From Meghimatium bilineatum (taxonomy: Eukaryota > Mollusca > Gastropoda > Stylommatophora > Philomycidae): a DNA stretch of 64,000 nucleotides. This document shows positions 30,690 through 41,240 of this stretch, one piece after another. The position numbers and the translations under genes are program-made. The notes under the pieces were generated by a model that saw nothing but the letters and a program-made list of their open reading frames with translations, was not told where the DNA came from and ran no database searches. Location: the NCBI GenBank assembly GCA_034231615.1, contig CM067315.1, positions 13,735,767 through 13,799,766 of the forward strand, read 5' to 3'. Each line of letters begins with the position of its first letter. Positions within the stretch are counted from its first letter, which is position 1.

Positions 30690-30808
30690 ACATTCTCAAA
30701 CTCCAGGCTGTATGGTTGATGTTGTAATTATCAGCAGGACAATGGTTCTACTAGATTCCTATCAGGATGTTGTCCATACAACCGTTCATACAATTGTATA
30801 TACGTTGT
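30690..30808 (-). repeat. DR1 copy, left half, split by LINE-B
   Basis: Minus-strand DR1 3' half: cattctcaaactcc, agcaggacaatggttctact and aggatgttgtcc occur in the DR1 order. The remaining DR1 sequence resumes at 31378 (gtcgccgttttact) after the inserted LINE-B. Confidence 0.65.
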
Positions 30809-31377
30809 AAGGCTGGAGATGGCTTTAGCGTCATTGTCAAGGCTAACTGTGATTTGGAAAAGCAACATCAGTGTTGGAGTGAAAATCAAACTGTATAAGT
30901 CGCTGGTGCTTTCTGTTGTGCTGTATAGTTGTGAGAGTTGGACACTCACTGCGGACATGGAGAGAAGATTACAGGCTTTCGAGTACAAATGCTACAGACG
31001 AATTCTACGAATTTCTTATAGGGAACATAAGACCAATGTGTACGTAAGAAATAAAGTAGAGATGTGTGCAGGTGTTCAGGAGCCATTGCTTTCAATAGTG
31101 AAACGACGAAAACTAGCATGGTTCGGACATGTATGCAGGCACGATTCCTTGTCAAAAACAATACTGCAGGGAACTGTCGAGGGTGGAAGAAGCAGAGGAG
31201 GTCAAATATAGGCATGGACAGACAACATCAAGGAATGGACAGGGCAAGATATTTCCACACTCATCTGCATCGCTGAGGATAGAATTCGCTGGAGGACTCT
31301 GTGTGCTGAAGCTTCCAATGTGGTACCCCTACGACCCTGAAGGGTTACGGGTTTATTGATTGATTGATATACGTTGT
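30798..31377 (+). mobile_element. LINE-B, 5'-truncated insertion with 11-bp target duplication
   Basis: The insert (30809-31366) is bracketed by atatacgttgt at 30798-30808 and 31367-31377. It encodes MALASLSRLTVIWKSNIS, VVLYSCESWTLTADMERRLQ, KCYRRILRISYREHKTNVYV and AWFGHVCRHDSLSKT, then after a one-base shift WTDNIKEWTGQDIS and IAEDRIRWRTLCAE, and ends in ttgattgattgat. This is the RT thumb and C-terminal tail of a non-LTR retrotransposon. Severe 5' truncation and the short tandem 3' tail are the normal products of target-primed reverse transcription. It sits inside a DR1 copy. Confidence 0.9.
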
Positions 31378-31420
31378 GTCGCCGTTTTACTTTAAAGAAA
31401 GAGTTGAAATTTAGGACAGA
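31378..31420 (-). repeat. DR1 copy, right part
   Basis: The phrase gtcgccgttttactttaaag continues the DR1 sequence interrupted at 30808, compared with gtcaccgttttattttcgcc at 61698. Confidence 0.5.
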
Positions 31421-31421
31421 T

Positions 31422-31600
31422 AGGGAGACTGTCACAGGCTAGGGTAGTGCACCCGAATTGTCAAGGCATGACGAAATCGGATGTGCTAGGCCTACAAGGC
31501 GCATAACGGTGGCACAACCTTATCACGTTCCCGGCGGAAATCGCATGGATAACCATGCTGGTTACAATGGAGCGAACGCAACAAATAGAAACAGTACAAA
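31422..31600 (+). repeat. DR2 dispersed repeat, copy 2
   Basis: It aligns with copy 1 at 28.95-29.21 kb but lacks about 60 bases in the middle. The 3' end gcgaacgcaacaaatag is degraded relative to the agaagaag tail of copy 1. Confidence 0.6.
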
Positions 31601-31689
31601 TCTTTAGAAGATTGACATAATTGTATTCGGTTTACTTATATGTATTCTATCCCTTTCAACAATGCTGCACGCTGATTGCCTAGAGTACC

Positions 31690-31848
31690 ACTTATAGCAC
31701 GTAGCTCTGTAGTTTCAAGTAATACTCTCAAGGAATCTGAGAAACAACCTTGTAAATAAGACGTTTAGAGCATGATTCGAACCCATGTCCTCTTAAGCAC
31801 AATGCGAACGGATTAACCACTACACTAGAGAGATTCCCGCTGTTTTAC
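31690..31848 (-). mobile_element. S3 tRNA-derived SINE, minus strand
   Basis: On the minus strand: ctctagtgtagtggttaatc (A box), then gacatgggttcgaatcatgc (B box with a 5-bp T-stem). The acceptor stem does not pair, so it is a SINE head and not a tRNA gene. The body continues to about 31690. Confidence 0.7.
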
Positions 31849-31849
31849 T

Positions 31850-32454
31850 TTATGTATTGGCGCTATTTTACTTGGGTGAATGGTCCGACATACTCGACTT
31901 CGACCGTTGCCAAAGTACTTGACACGAGAACAAAACTTGATAGGAGTATGAACTAAGATATACTCCAACTGTGTCAGCTATTATCAAAATAAGGGAATTT
32001 GCATAACCATTCAATAAACTTCTACGCAAAATAGAAAATTAGAAGACGTATTAAACACTCCCGACACAGAGATTTGAACTCATTTCTTTCGGACGACGAC
32101 CCTTCTTATGCAAGAACTCAATAAATGTTATATTAACTGCTGGAAGAACTTGCCAAAGGATTGAGCAATGCATAAATAAAACATATTGTGTTTGTTTATT
32201 TAGTCGATACTTTAAAAAATGTTTCTTTACTATAGCAAGAGAGATGTAACATATTAATGTAGATTGGGTTCGTGCCTTCAGTGTGTCGCTACTTTAAAAA
32301 AATATATATATATAAATATGTCAACGTATGTTGGAAACAGGCCTGCGAAGAGGATTCAGCGTGGAGATACTCGTTTTGCACTCTTCGACTTAGTGTTTGT
32401 TTCTTTGTCGTGGCACATCTTACCCAATTTTACATTTTTATTAACTTCTACACG
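31850..32454. other. no feature recognised
   Basis: AT-rich sequence. A weak tRNA-like phrase (gagatttgaact) is near 32069, too poor to call. No gene recognised. Confidence 0.4.
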
Positions 32455-32740
32455 ACATTATCTATAACATGGGTGTACTGTATGCGAGATTAATTATCAC
32501 CTGAGTGCAAAATGATCTATCACCTGGGTGTACTCTACAACATTATCTATCACCTGGGTGTACTCTCATCTATCACTTGGGTGTACTCTCTACGACATTA
32601 TATATCACCTGTGTGTACTGTCATCTATCACCTGCGTGTAGTCTCATCTATCACCTGTGTGTACTCTCATCTATCACCTGTGTGTACTCTCATCTATCAC
32701 CTGCGTGTTCTCTCATCTATCACCTGTGTGTACTCTCATG
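32455..32740. repeat. tandem array, about 23-bp unit, 11 or so copies
   Basis: The phrase atctatcacctgtgtgtact ctc repeats. The left copies carry an extra tacaacatt or tacgacatt, and the right copies are regular. Confidence 0.88.
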
Positions 32741-32861
32741 GTAGGACAGTGTTTCTAACAAATATTGAGCAAACTGCACCAGGACTATATTTAGAGGGCG
32801 CACTCGTCCTTGTGTTGTCAGATCCATACATGGAAGTAATGAATAGCAACAGATTTAACAC

Positions 32862-32990
32862 TGTTACCTGCTGCACTTGTCGTAAGAGACGACAAAGTAC
32901 GGTCTGGGGTGTAGTTGGCTGTCCCATGCCAAAGAGGATCAAAGTGACCGAGAAGCCATGCTGAGGTTGGATATGTCAGGCCTGACTACT
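32862..32990 (+). repeat. DR1 dispersed repeat, 5' and middle part
   Basis: It has cttgtcgtaagagacgacaa, gtagttggctgtcccatgcc, aagccatgctgaggttggat and gtcaggcc in DR1 order. LINE-A starts right after it. Confidence 0.7.
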
Positions 32991-32999
32991 CAGATATTC

Positions 33000-34320
33000 C
33001 TATCTGCAAGAAAAAAGGTAGCAAAAGACATTGTAAAAAGTACAGAGGTATTTCACTTCTATGTCCCACTGGACAGATTTTCAACAGAATTCTACAGAGA
33101 AAATTACGAGCATTCATAAAACGCTTAACAATACTCAAATGGGATTCCGTAAGAACAAAAGCTGTAGAGATGCCAATTTCACACTCAGATAACTTGCATG
33201 AAAAAAACAACAATGAAAACAACAAAGAATTGAATTTCGCGTTTGTTGACCAAGAAAAATCTTTGGACAGAGTAGACAGACAATAACTTTGGAAAATATA
33301 ATTACAATATGGGGTTACACATCTAATCAACTTGTGTGGAAGTAGTTACACATGAAGTCATTGTGCAATTAGAATGAGCGCTGGACTTTCAGATAAATTC
33401 CACATACACTCTGGAGTTCGACAAGGATGTGTTTAATTTCATTTGTTATTCATCACATATATCGATTTCATATGTAAAATTACCAACACTAATGAAGAAG
33501 ACAATCTAAACAACCTCCTGCGCGAACTTCTTTATGCAGACTATTAAACAACAATATCAACAACAAAATAACAACTACAACAATGTATATATAGGCTTCA
33601 CACAACACGTAGGGACTTTAATATGAAGATAAACAGAAATGAACGGAGGTAATGTCAATCGCAAATACAGAAACAAACACAACTATTCTAATCGGGGACC
33701 AGCAACTTAAACAGGTGAAAGAATTCACTTATATTGGAAGCAGCATATCATCGCATTGGAAAAACGTCAAAGAAATATAACATAGCATACAGGATCTTGA
33801 GGTAGATGTCTCCTATTTTCAAAAACAAATATGTGAGCATGAACACCAAAACTGCACCATATAAAACGATCATTATACCATCACTATTCCAACAATATCA
33901 GACGTGGACACTAACAGAAGCCAGAAAACTTGTTACAACAGAAATGATTTGTCTACGTACAATCCTCGGAGTAACAATAAGAGAGAAACAGAAACGAGAA
34001 CATCAGAAGACTAACAATCACAATACCAATCCTAGATTACATCAGAAGACTAACAAACACAATACCAATCCTTGATTACATCAGAAGACAACAGATTAAG
34101 TGGTTTTCACATGCTTCCAGACTACCATCAGACAGTGTCCCTCAAAAAGCATTTCTATACAGACAAGATGGATACAAAGCTAGGGGTGACCTTGCAAAAG
34201 ATGGATTACATAAATAAAAGAGTCAACAAAAACAAACATACATGAAGCACAATAAAAAACCTCATCTAGAGAACTCTTCTGCTACGGACGCCGGAAGGCA
34301 TAAAATGTATAAAGCGAAAA
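33000..34320 (+). pseudogene. LINE-A reverse transcriptase, longest copy
   Basis: In several frames the plus strand encodes KKYRGISLLCPTGQIFNRIL (RT block 1-2), NFAFVDQEKSLDRVDRQ (motif A, F-x-D-x-x-KAFDRV), HSGVRQGCV (motif B) and NTNEEDN and LLYADY (motif C region). The tail region matching 9.70-9.95 kb follows. Stops after GCV and after YADY and many small indels make it dead, but all three catalytic blocks are in the right order over 1.3 kb. Inside it, a 39-bp segment (gactaacaaacacaatacca) is duplicated near 34012-34089. It begins just after a DR1 copy. Confidence 0.88.
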
Positions 34321-34339
34321 GAAAAAGAAAGAAAAGATA

Positions 34340-34440
34340 GTGTTACAAAGAGGTGCAGAGTACGTCTCTTATGGTCAAGCTACTAGGTTCAAATCTCCCT
34401 TTATGCTTCTTAGCCATTCTGTTTTCTCATTATTACACTG
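34340..34440 (+). mobile_element. S4 tRNA-derived SINE head, plus strand
   Basis: The phrase aggtgcagagtacgtctctt atggtcaag then ctaggttcaaatctccc places an A-box-like and a B-box-like motif at the S4 spacing. It follows the LINE-A 3' end. Confidence 0.5.
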
Positions 34441-34499
34441 CATTCATTTCCAGTCGGTTACAGGTTAACTGGATGCATTCCATAGAATTCCATAGCAAT

Positions 34500-35385
34500 G
34501 ACGATTAGTAGGACAAAAGAAACGTTAAACATACAATTGGAAGAGAACACTCTAAAACAAATGCAAGAGTTTAGATATCTGGAAGTATATTTACCGAGGA
34601 GGGAAAATTTGATCTGGAAATAGAGACACGTTGTCAGAAAGCAACTGCAGTCCTATACCAAATGACGCCACTACATACGCACACGCACGCACACACACAT
34701 AAATATGGCAACCACACGTACGCTTATAAACTCTATTTTTACTCCACTTTTGTTTTATGAATGTCAAACTTGAACTTAAAAAAAAATACTCGAGAGATAG
34801 ATCGCAGTATGTGAGAGGTGCACTTTTGACAAAAATACTCCAGAGAAAGATCGCATTATGTGAGAGGTGGACTTTGACAAAAATACTCCAGAGAAAGATC
34901 GCATTATGTGAGAGGTGGACTTTGACAAAAATACTCCAGAGAAAGATCGCATTATGTGAGAGGTGGACTTTGACAAAAATACTCCAGAGAAAGATCGCAT
35001 TATGTGAGAGGAAATTCTTCAGAAAGATTTGGGGAATCACACGTAGAGATAAAATCCCCAATGACACCTTGCGGAAATGATGGACACTGAACCACGGTTG
35101 CTGATACTATATATCTAATACTACATAGAGAGACAAAATATAAAATGGCTCGGTTATCTAACAAGAATGAATTCCATCCTACTCCCGGCAGCAGAGTAGG
35201 ACACGAGAGTGTCCGGCTTTAGACAGAAAGGCCGCCCAAGATGCAGATGGATAGACAACATCAAAGATATTTTAAAGAGACCACCTAAATTTAACTGAAG
35301 TCGCCCAACTGGCAAAGAATAGCCATCATCGGCTCCCCATGACGTCTCACGACACGCATGACTAGACAAGACAAGTCAATATTCC
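34500..35385 (+). pseudogene. LINE-G RT C-terminal part, interrupted by a 48-bp array
   Basis: It encodes KQMQEFRYLEVYL (thumb block), EIETRCQKATAVLYQMTPL, then, after the array, RKFFRKIWGITRRDKIPND, and lastly GRPRCRWIDNIKDILKR and LTEVAQLAKNRHHR. This order (FRYLG, EI-x-x-RIQKA, then KF-RKI-GIT-RDKI-N, then GRP-x-RWIDNIK) is that of a LINE RT from the thumb to the C-terminus. Frameshifts separate the blocks. The array sits exactly where the CESWTLT block would be. Confidence 0.85.
34798..35010. repeat. 48-bp tandem array, about 4.5 copies, of LINE-G RT sequence
   Basis: Units tttgacaaaaatactccaga gaaagatcgcattatgtgag repeat every 48 bases and encode WTLTKILQRKIALCER each time. The last unit runs straight into RKFFRKIWGITRRDKI of the LINE, so the unit is the local RT sequence amplified in frame. 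Confidence 0.92.
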
Positions 35386-35550
35386 ATAGAAAAGAATGCG
35401 TTCTGCATGGTTTACAGTTTGCAGCGACGTCTGTGTATTTCGGCCTGACAAACACGACTTCATAATGTCTTCTGGATCAACCAACCCCCAAACCTCCTCA
35501 ATCTCTTCGAACACCACACCTGGGAGGTAACAGTTGTGTTATTCTTTATT
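35385..35550 (-). repeat. DR1 dispersed repeat, minus strand
   Basis: The plus strand shows gaatgcgttctgcatggttt, atttcggcctgacaaacac and cataatgtcttctggatcaa, the reverse order of DR1. Its 5' extension (aataaagaataacacaactg) abuts the next array. Confidence 0.65.
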
Positions 35551-35589
35551 CCTATTTCTAGAACAGAGTAACACATAGTCGAGAGTTTT

Positions 35590-35770
35590 CTTTATAGCAA
35601 ATTGTTGGTTGAAGTATTTCTTTATAGCAAATTGTTGGTTGAAGTATTTCTTTATAGCAGATTGTTGGTTGAATTATTTCTTTATAGCAGATTATTGGTT
35701 GAAGTGTTTCTTTATAGCAGATTGTTGGTTGAAGTATTTCTTTATAGCAAATTGTTGGTTGAAGTATTTC
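35590..35770. repeat. tandem array, 30-bp unit, 6 copies
   Basis: Units gaagtatttctttatagcaa attgttggtt repeat every 30 bases. It follows a DR1 copy closely. Confidence 0.92.
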
Positions 35771-35949
35771 TGTGACTTATTTTGTGCCGTGTGCGGCATT
35801 AAATTGTGTTTGTACATTTCTATGTTTTTTTTGCTGAAAACGGATATTTGGGACTGAACGGCGCACATACCGCATTCACACGGTAAACTTTGTCATATCA
35901 TTATCAAAAAACCTCTTAATATTGATGAAAGAACTGGAGCGTTGTCATT

Positions 35950-36255
35950 ATCATCAAGTGCCGTCTCCGCAACGAAGGTTGGCTGCAACAGATCTCCAAC
36001 ATCCACTGTCTCTTGTTTTGGTGGTGCACTCTGCTAGACTGTAACTTATCCATCTTGTGATGTTACTCTCCCACTTGTATCTCTGCCTACCTCTTGCTCG
36101 CTTCCCTTTGACTTTACCCTCAAGTAAGGTCTTCAATAAGGTGTCATGTCTTTTAATGTGTCCAAAATATTTTATTTGCCTGATCTTTATTTCTCTTAGT
36201 AATTCTTTCTTCATATTAAGTGTTTTTAGAATCTCTTTGTTTGTTTTCACTCTAT
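35950..36255 (-). pseudogene. LINE RT C-terminal tail fragment
   Basis: A 98-residue minus frame includes LLREIKIRQIKYFGHIKRHD, LLEGKVKGKRARGRQRYKW and WRSVAANLRCGDGT. The blocks FGHI-x-R, G-x-KGKR-x-RGRQR and WRS-x-x-AN are the standard C-terminal signatures of RTE-like LINE RTs. No catalytic part is present. It is distinct from LINE-F at 40.7 kb, which ends in YASRHGT. Confidence 0.85.
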
Positions 36256-36734
36256 TTCCACGATATTCTCCCTATTCTCCTATATACCCACATCTCAAAG
36301 GCATCAATTCTGTCTGTACCTTGAGTCAAACATGTGGAGCGCAACAAAGCGCGTGAAATGATGTCACTGACGTCATAATGACATTGTTATTGTAAGCAAT
36401 GTTTACCCAATGTCTTTGAAATGGAACAGTCCGTGGCATTGTTTTTTCTTGCAAGGTTACCTCATTGAAACGAGTTCAGGCAGGACGGGAGAACTCAGTA
36501 CGCTCTGATAACCTGTTCAGGTGAGCAATTCAGGTGAGCAGTTCAGAAGGTGCACGTGGAAAGTCTATATGAGCAGTTCAGGTAAAATGTCCAGGTGACC
36601 GGCGCAAGTCCTTCTCTGGTATAGTTCTTCGCATTGATAAACAACGTCATTGACAGTGCCTGATTCGACTTATTGAACGCGTTGACATTTCTGGCGACAT
36701 GTAGATATTTGTTTCTGCTCATAAACCTTCTATT
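36256..36734. other. no feature recognised
   Basis: A small duplication ggtgagcaattca / ggtgagcagttca is near 36521-36545. No gene recognised. Confidence 0.4.
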
Positions 36735-37312
36735 TAGGAGAGACAGGATGGACAAGGAATAGAGACAGGGTGGACAAGGAAGAGAGACAGGGTGGACAAG
36801 GAAGAGAGACAGGGTAGACCAGGAAGAGAGACAGGGTGGACAAGGAAAGGAGACAGGATGGACAAGGAAGAGAGACAGGGTGGACAAGGAAGAGAGACAG
36901 GGTGGACAAGGAAGAGAGACAGGGTAGACCAGGAAGAGAGACAGGGTGGACAAGGAAAGGAGACAGGATGGACAAGGAAGAGAGACAGGGTGGACAAGGA
37001 AGAGAGACAGGGTGGACAAGGAAGAGAGACAGGGTAGACCAGGAAGAGAGACAGGGTGGACAAGGAAAGGAGACAGGATGGACAAGGAAGAGAGACAGGG
37101 TGGACAAGGAAGAGAGACAGGGTGGACAAGGAAGAGAGACAGGGTAGACCAGGAAGAGAGACAGGGTGGACAAGGAAAGGAGACAGGATGGACAAGGAAG
37201 AGAGACAGGGTGGACAAGGAAGAGAGACAGGGTGGACAAGGAAGAGAGACAGGATGGACAAGGAAGAGAGACAGGTTGGACAAGGAAGAGAGACAGGTTG
37301 GACAAGGAAGAT
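36735..37312. repeat. minisatellite, 22-bp unit in 110-bp higher-order repeat
   Basis: The unit gggtggacaaggaagagaga ca (22 bp) is organised in five-unit blocks marked by gggtagacc. That marker starts near 36812, 36922, 37032 and 37142, exactly 110 bases apart. Each block also has one aaaggaga and one aggatgg unit. Open frames up to 246 residues on both strands arise because the unit has no stops in any frame; I do not believe they are genes. Confidence 0.95.
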
Positions 37313-37460
37313 GGTCAAGATTTCCACTGTGTAGTCGTGCGTGATAATCTCAAACAAGTTACTCATTTCTACTGATGCGACAGAACAACAAGCGTAGTCC
37401 AAGTCTGACCAATACGTGAAAGGATAGAACAACAAAGCAGCTCAACCGTGACCATAACTA

Positions 37461-37592
37461 TTAGAAAACCTCTGCACAGAATTAAGACTTCATTCGTTCC
37501 TTTTCTTGATTATTGTTGTGATTCCGTTGGTCATTATTTATATACTTGGAATCGCATGCCAAAAATAGCCACGGCGACTCCTGCGATGAAAG
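37461..37592. mobile_element. MT1 foldback element, left half
   Basis: It has acctctgcacagaattaaga cttcattcg, tgattattgttgtgattccg and tggtcattatttatatactt ggaatcgcatgcc. The complementary right arm is missing. Confidence 0.65.
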
Positions 37593-37663
37593 TCTACTGT
37601 TAAATCAACACACAGACATGATTGTACTGTTGATATCTGTAAGGAGACGAACCGTTGCATAGA

Positions 37664-39375
37664 CTCACACACTGTGCCCCTGTAAGCTGATACCCACACA
37701 CTGTGCCCCTGTAATCTATTACCCACACACTGTGTCCCTGTAATCTATTACCCACAAACCCTGCCCCTGTAATCTATTACCCACAAACTGTGCCCCTGTA
37801 ATCTATTACCCACAAACTGTGTCCCTGTAATCTATTACCCACACACTGTGTCCCTGTAAGCTGATACCCACACACTGTGCCCCTGTAATCTATTACCCAC
37901 ACACTGTGTCCCTGTAATCTATTACCCACACACTGTGCCCCTGTAATCTATTACCCACACACTGTGTCCCTGTAATCTATTACCCACACACTGTGCCCCT
38001 GTAAGCTGATACCCACACACTGTGCCCCTGTAATCTATTACCCACACACTGTGCCCCTGTAAGCTGATACCCACACACTGTGTCCCTGTAATCTATTACC
38101 CACACACTGTGTCCCTGTAAGCTGATACCCACACACTGTGCCCCTGTAATCTATTACCCACACACTGTGTCCCTGTAATCTATTACCCACAAACTGTGCC
38201 CCTGTAATCTATTACCCACAAACTGTGCCCCTGTAAGCTGACATCCACACACTGTGCCCCTGTAATCTATTACCCACACACTGTGTCCCTGTAAGCTGAT
38301 ATCCACACACTGTGCCCCTGTAAGCTGATATCCACACACTGTGCCCCTGTAAGCTGATATCCACACACTGTGCCCCTGTAAGCTGATATCCACACACTGT
38401 GCCCCTGTAATCTATTACCCACACACTGTGAACCTGTAAGCTGATATCCACACACTGTGCCCCTGTAAGCTGACATCCACACACTGTGCCCCTGTAATCT
38501 ATTACCCACACACTGTGAACCTGTAAGCTGATATCCACACACTGTGCCCCTGTAAGCTGACATCCACACACTGTGCCCCTGTAATCTATTACCCACACAC
38601 TGTGAACCTGTAAGCTGATATCCACACACTGTGCCCCTGTAAGCTGATATCCACACACTGTGCCCCTGTAAGCTGATATCCACACACTGTGCCCCTGTAA
38701 GCTGATATCCACACACTGTGCCCCTGTAATCTATTACCCACACACTGTGCCCCTGTATGCTGATACCCACACACTGTGCCCCTGTAAGCTGATATCCACA
38801 CACTGTGCCCCTGTAAGCTGATATCCACACACTGTGCCCCTGTAAGCTGATATCCACACATTGTGCCCCTGTAAGCTGATATCCACACACTGTGCCCCTG
38901 TAATCTATTACCCACACACTGTGCCCCTGTAAGCTGATATCCACACACTGTGCCCCTGTAAGCTGATATCCACACACTGTGCCCCTGTAAGCTGATATCC
39001 ACACACTGTGCCCCTGTAAGCTGATATCCACACACTGTGCCCCTGTAATCTATTACCCACACACTGTGCCCCTGTAAGCTGATACCCACAAACTGTGTCC
39101 CTGTAATCTATTACCCACACACTGTGCCCCTGTAAGCTGATATCCACACACTGTGCCCCTGTAAGCTGATATCCACAAACTGTGCCCCTGTAAGCTGATA
39201 TCCACACACTGTGCCCCTGTAAGCTGATACCCACACACTGTGCCCCTGTAATCTATTACCCACACACTGTGCCCCTGTAAGCTGATATCCACACACTGTG
39301 CCCCTGTAATCTATTACCCACAAACTGTGCCCCTGTAATCTATTACCCACAAACTGTGCCACTGTAAGCTGATAA
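37664..39375. repeat. minisatellite, 29-bp unit, about 59 copies of two types
   Basis: Units with the core cacacactgtgcccctgtaa come in two types. One continues gctgatayc and the other tctattacc. They are interspersed in a pattern with repeated sub-blocks: the run with gtgaacctgtaag recurs about every 116 bases near 38428, 38515 and 38602. No frame of the minus strand has a stop within the unit, so frames up to 253 residues result; these are artefacts. Confidence 0.96.
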
Positions 39376-40440
39376 ATTCCCAATTCTTATAGAGATTTCT
39401 GCATCAATTACAACAGGAAAGGAAAGCTCTTGTAACAATACAGAATTAAAGGAAGAAGAGATACGTGTGTTCAATTCCCGGTTATGCGATAACTTCAGTT
39501 CACTGATAAAATACCACCAGGATGAAAAAACTACGAAGATACAGAGTTCAGGAAGAAAATATAAATGTGTTCACGTCCCGTTAAGCCGATGTAACTCATA
39601 GAGTGACCGACATGGTTCCTAAGTTCTATTTTTATAGAATGACCGCAACGACTAAGTCAATTTACAAGTTCATTATTTAATAGAATCACCGCCATGATAT
39701 TCTTAAGTAGAGAAAATTTGACATCGATGACACAACTGATATGTAAATGTGAAAACGCTGATACTTTCAGCGATATGAAAGGGACTGAGGGCCGATTATT
39801 GTTCAGATAATTCAATTATGTTTAGTTTATCTGCTGATTTTGTACTGAAATCCTTGAATGCAGTAAGTCAATACTTATTTAACCCCCGGGCCGCGGCAAA
39901 ATGTCTACCGGGACGCAGGAGCTTCTCCATGAATTGTAGCTATTTGTGAGTATACAGATTCTTTTTAGTTCCTTGCCCTGGTCTTACAGCGTATTTTTTA
40001 TAGACGGCCAGTGTCTTATAAAGCTTGAGAATCCCTGCAGTAAACATTTGAAATGTCTTGCCGTAATACTGGTGTTGGCCACCGAGCAGACAGTCTCTAG
40101 CAACAAATGCATGATGAGATCAATAACACTGATTGAAGTCACGCTGCATGACTTGACCAGTCCCGGGCTGACCTCACGAAGTTCAATGTTTGGAAATATC
40201 TCGATTTTTCCAGATTTTGGGGGGCTACCTTCCGCCCCTAGACGGCGAGACGAGATGAATCAGGTACCGCGTGTAATCTTGCCTTGTAACAACGGTGCCA
40301 CAAATGTTATGACTTTTTAAGGGTTCAGAGAATAAATGGTGTCTTTCTAGAGGTCAAGAAATAAGGGGGTATCTTTTTTAGAGGTCAAGAAATTAGGGAG
40401 TTTTTTTTAAAGTGGTCAAGAAATAAGGCGGGGGGGGGGG
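39376..40440. other. mostly unrecognised; two-copy diverged segment 39.42-39.60 kb
   Basis: The phrase acagaattaaaggaagaaga tacgtgtgttcaattcccgg is echoed about 110 bases later (acagagttcaggaagaaaat then gtgttcacgtcccg). Nothing else is recognised. A G run is at 40430-40443. Confidence 0.4.
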
Positions 40441-40444
40441 GGGG

Positions 40445-40690
40445 AATTAGTAAAAAATTTGAAAAAATCCAACAATGTCATACTGTATTTTTCCAGTTTG
40501 GAAGTTACAAGGATTATTCGAGTGGTTTGTGTGGTAAAGGCTGCATGCCCTTGCTGTCGCCACGTCATGTTCAGGGTTTTAAATTTTTTACTCCCACAGA
40601 AAAAGCCCCAGATCATACCAGGGATCGAACCTTAGACCTTACATGCGTGAGACCAACGTTCTAACCTCTAGGTCATGCGCCACTCTTTTT
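40445..40690 (-). mobile_element. S2 tRNA-derived SINE, minus strand
   Basis: On the minus strand it opens gtggcgcatgacctagaggt tagaacg (A box) and continues ggtctaaggttcgatccctg (B box). The 3' body runs to the poly-C at 40443-40430 (plus-strand G run). It abuts the end of the LINE-F fragment. The tRNA fold is not complete, so it is not called as a tRNA gene. Confidence 0.72.
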
Positions 40691-40699
40691 AGTCACCAT

Positions 40700-41240
40700 C
40701 ACCATCATCATCAGGTGCCATGCCGACTGGCGTAGACGATCATGGCTCTCCACATCTCTCCATTTCCAGCATTGTGTATCAAGATCGTTGTTGTTTCCCT
40801 GCCGTGCCAAATTGTCAAACTGTCTAATATTTTCTCACGTTGTCGCCCTCTGTGTCTGGTGCCTTCAATCTTGCCTGTTGTGACTATGTTCTCCACACCT
40901 CCCTGTCTCATGATGTGGCCAAAAAATTAAGATTGTCTTTTTCTTATATTATTGATTAATGTTCGAATCACATTTAACTCTTTCAACACCTCCACATTAG
41001 TTTTTCTGGCAATCCTTGGTATTCTCAGCATTCTTCTATAGAACCACATCTCTATTGCCTCTAATTTTCCACTTTCCTGTTTGTTTATTGTCCACGACTC
41101 GTATCCATATGTTAGTATAGGAGTTATATAGCACTGCAGAACTCTTTTTCTCACTTCTAATGACAAGGTCATATTACACAATATAGTGTTCATTTTTCTG
41201 AATGTTGTTTTTACCTGTCCTATTCTTCTTCAAATTTCTG
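40700..41240 (-). pseudogene. LINE-F (RTE-like) reverse transcriptase C-terminus
   Basis: The minus strand encodes, from about 41230 down, MNTILCNMTLSLEVRKRVLQ, CYITPILTYGYESWTINK, LEAIEMWFYRRMLRIPRIAR, KTNVEVLKELNVIRTL, then after a single frame slip MRQGGVENIVTTGKIEG, HRGRQREKILDSLTIWHGRE and WRAMIVYASRHGT before a stop. This is the whole post-catalytic part, about 185 residues, of an RTE-like non-LTR RT. Only one frameshift near 40.92 kb breaks it, so it is among the better-preserved pieces in the window. The catalytic domain is absent. Confidence 0.92.

Noticed and set aside
31765-31840. tRNA gene on the minus strand
   Set aside because: A 5-bp T-stem and an A box are present, but the acceptor arms are not complementary, so it is a SINE head.
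36543-39383. Leucine-serine-proline-rich or glycine-rich proteins across the 22-bp and 29-bp arrays
   Set aside because: Every frame is open because the units lack stops; several overlapping frames exist on both strands and none is better than another.
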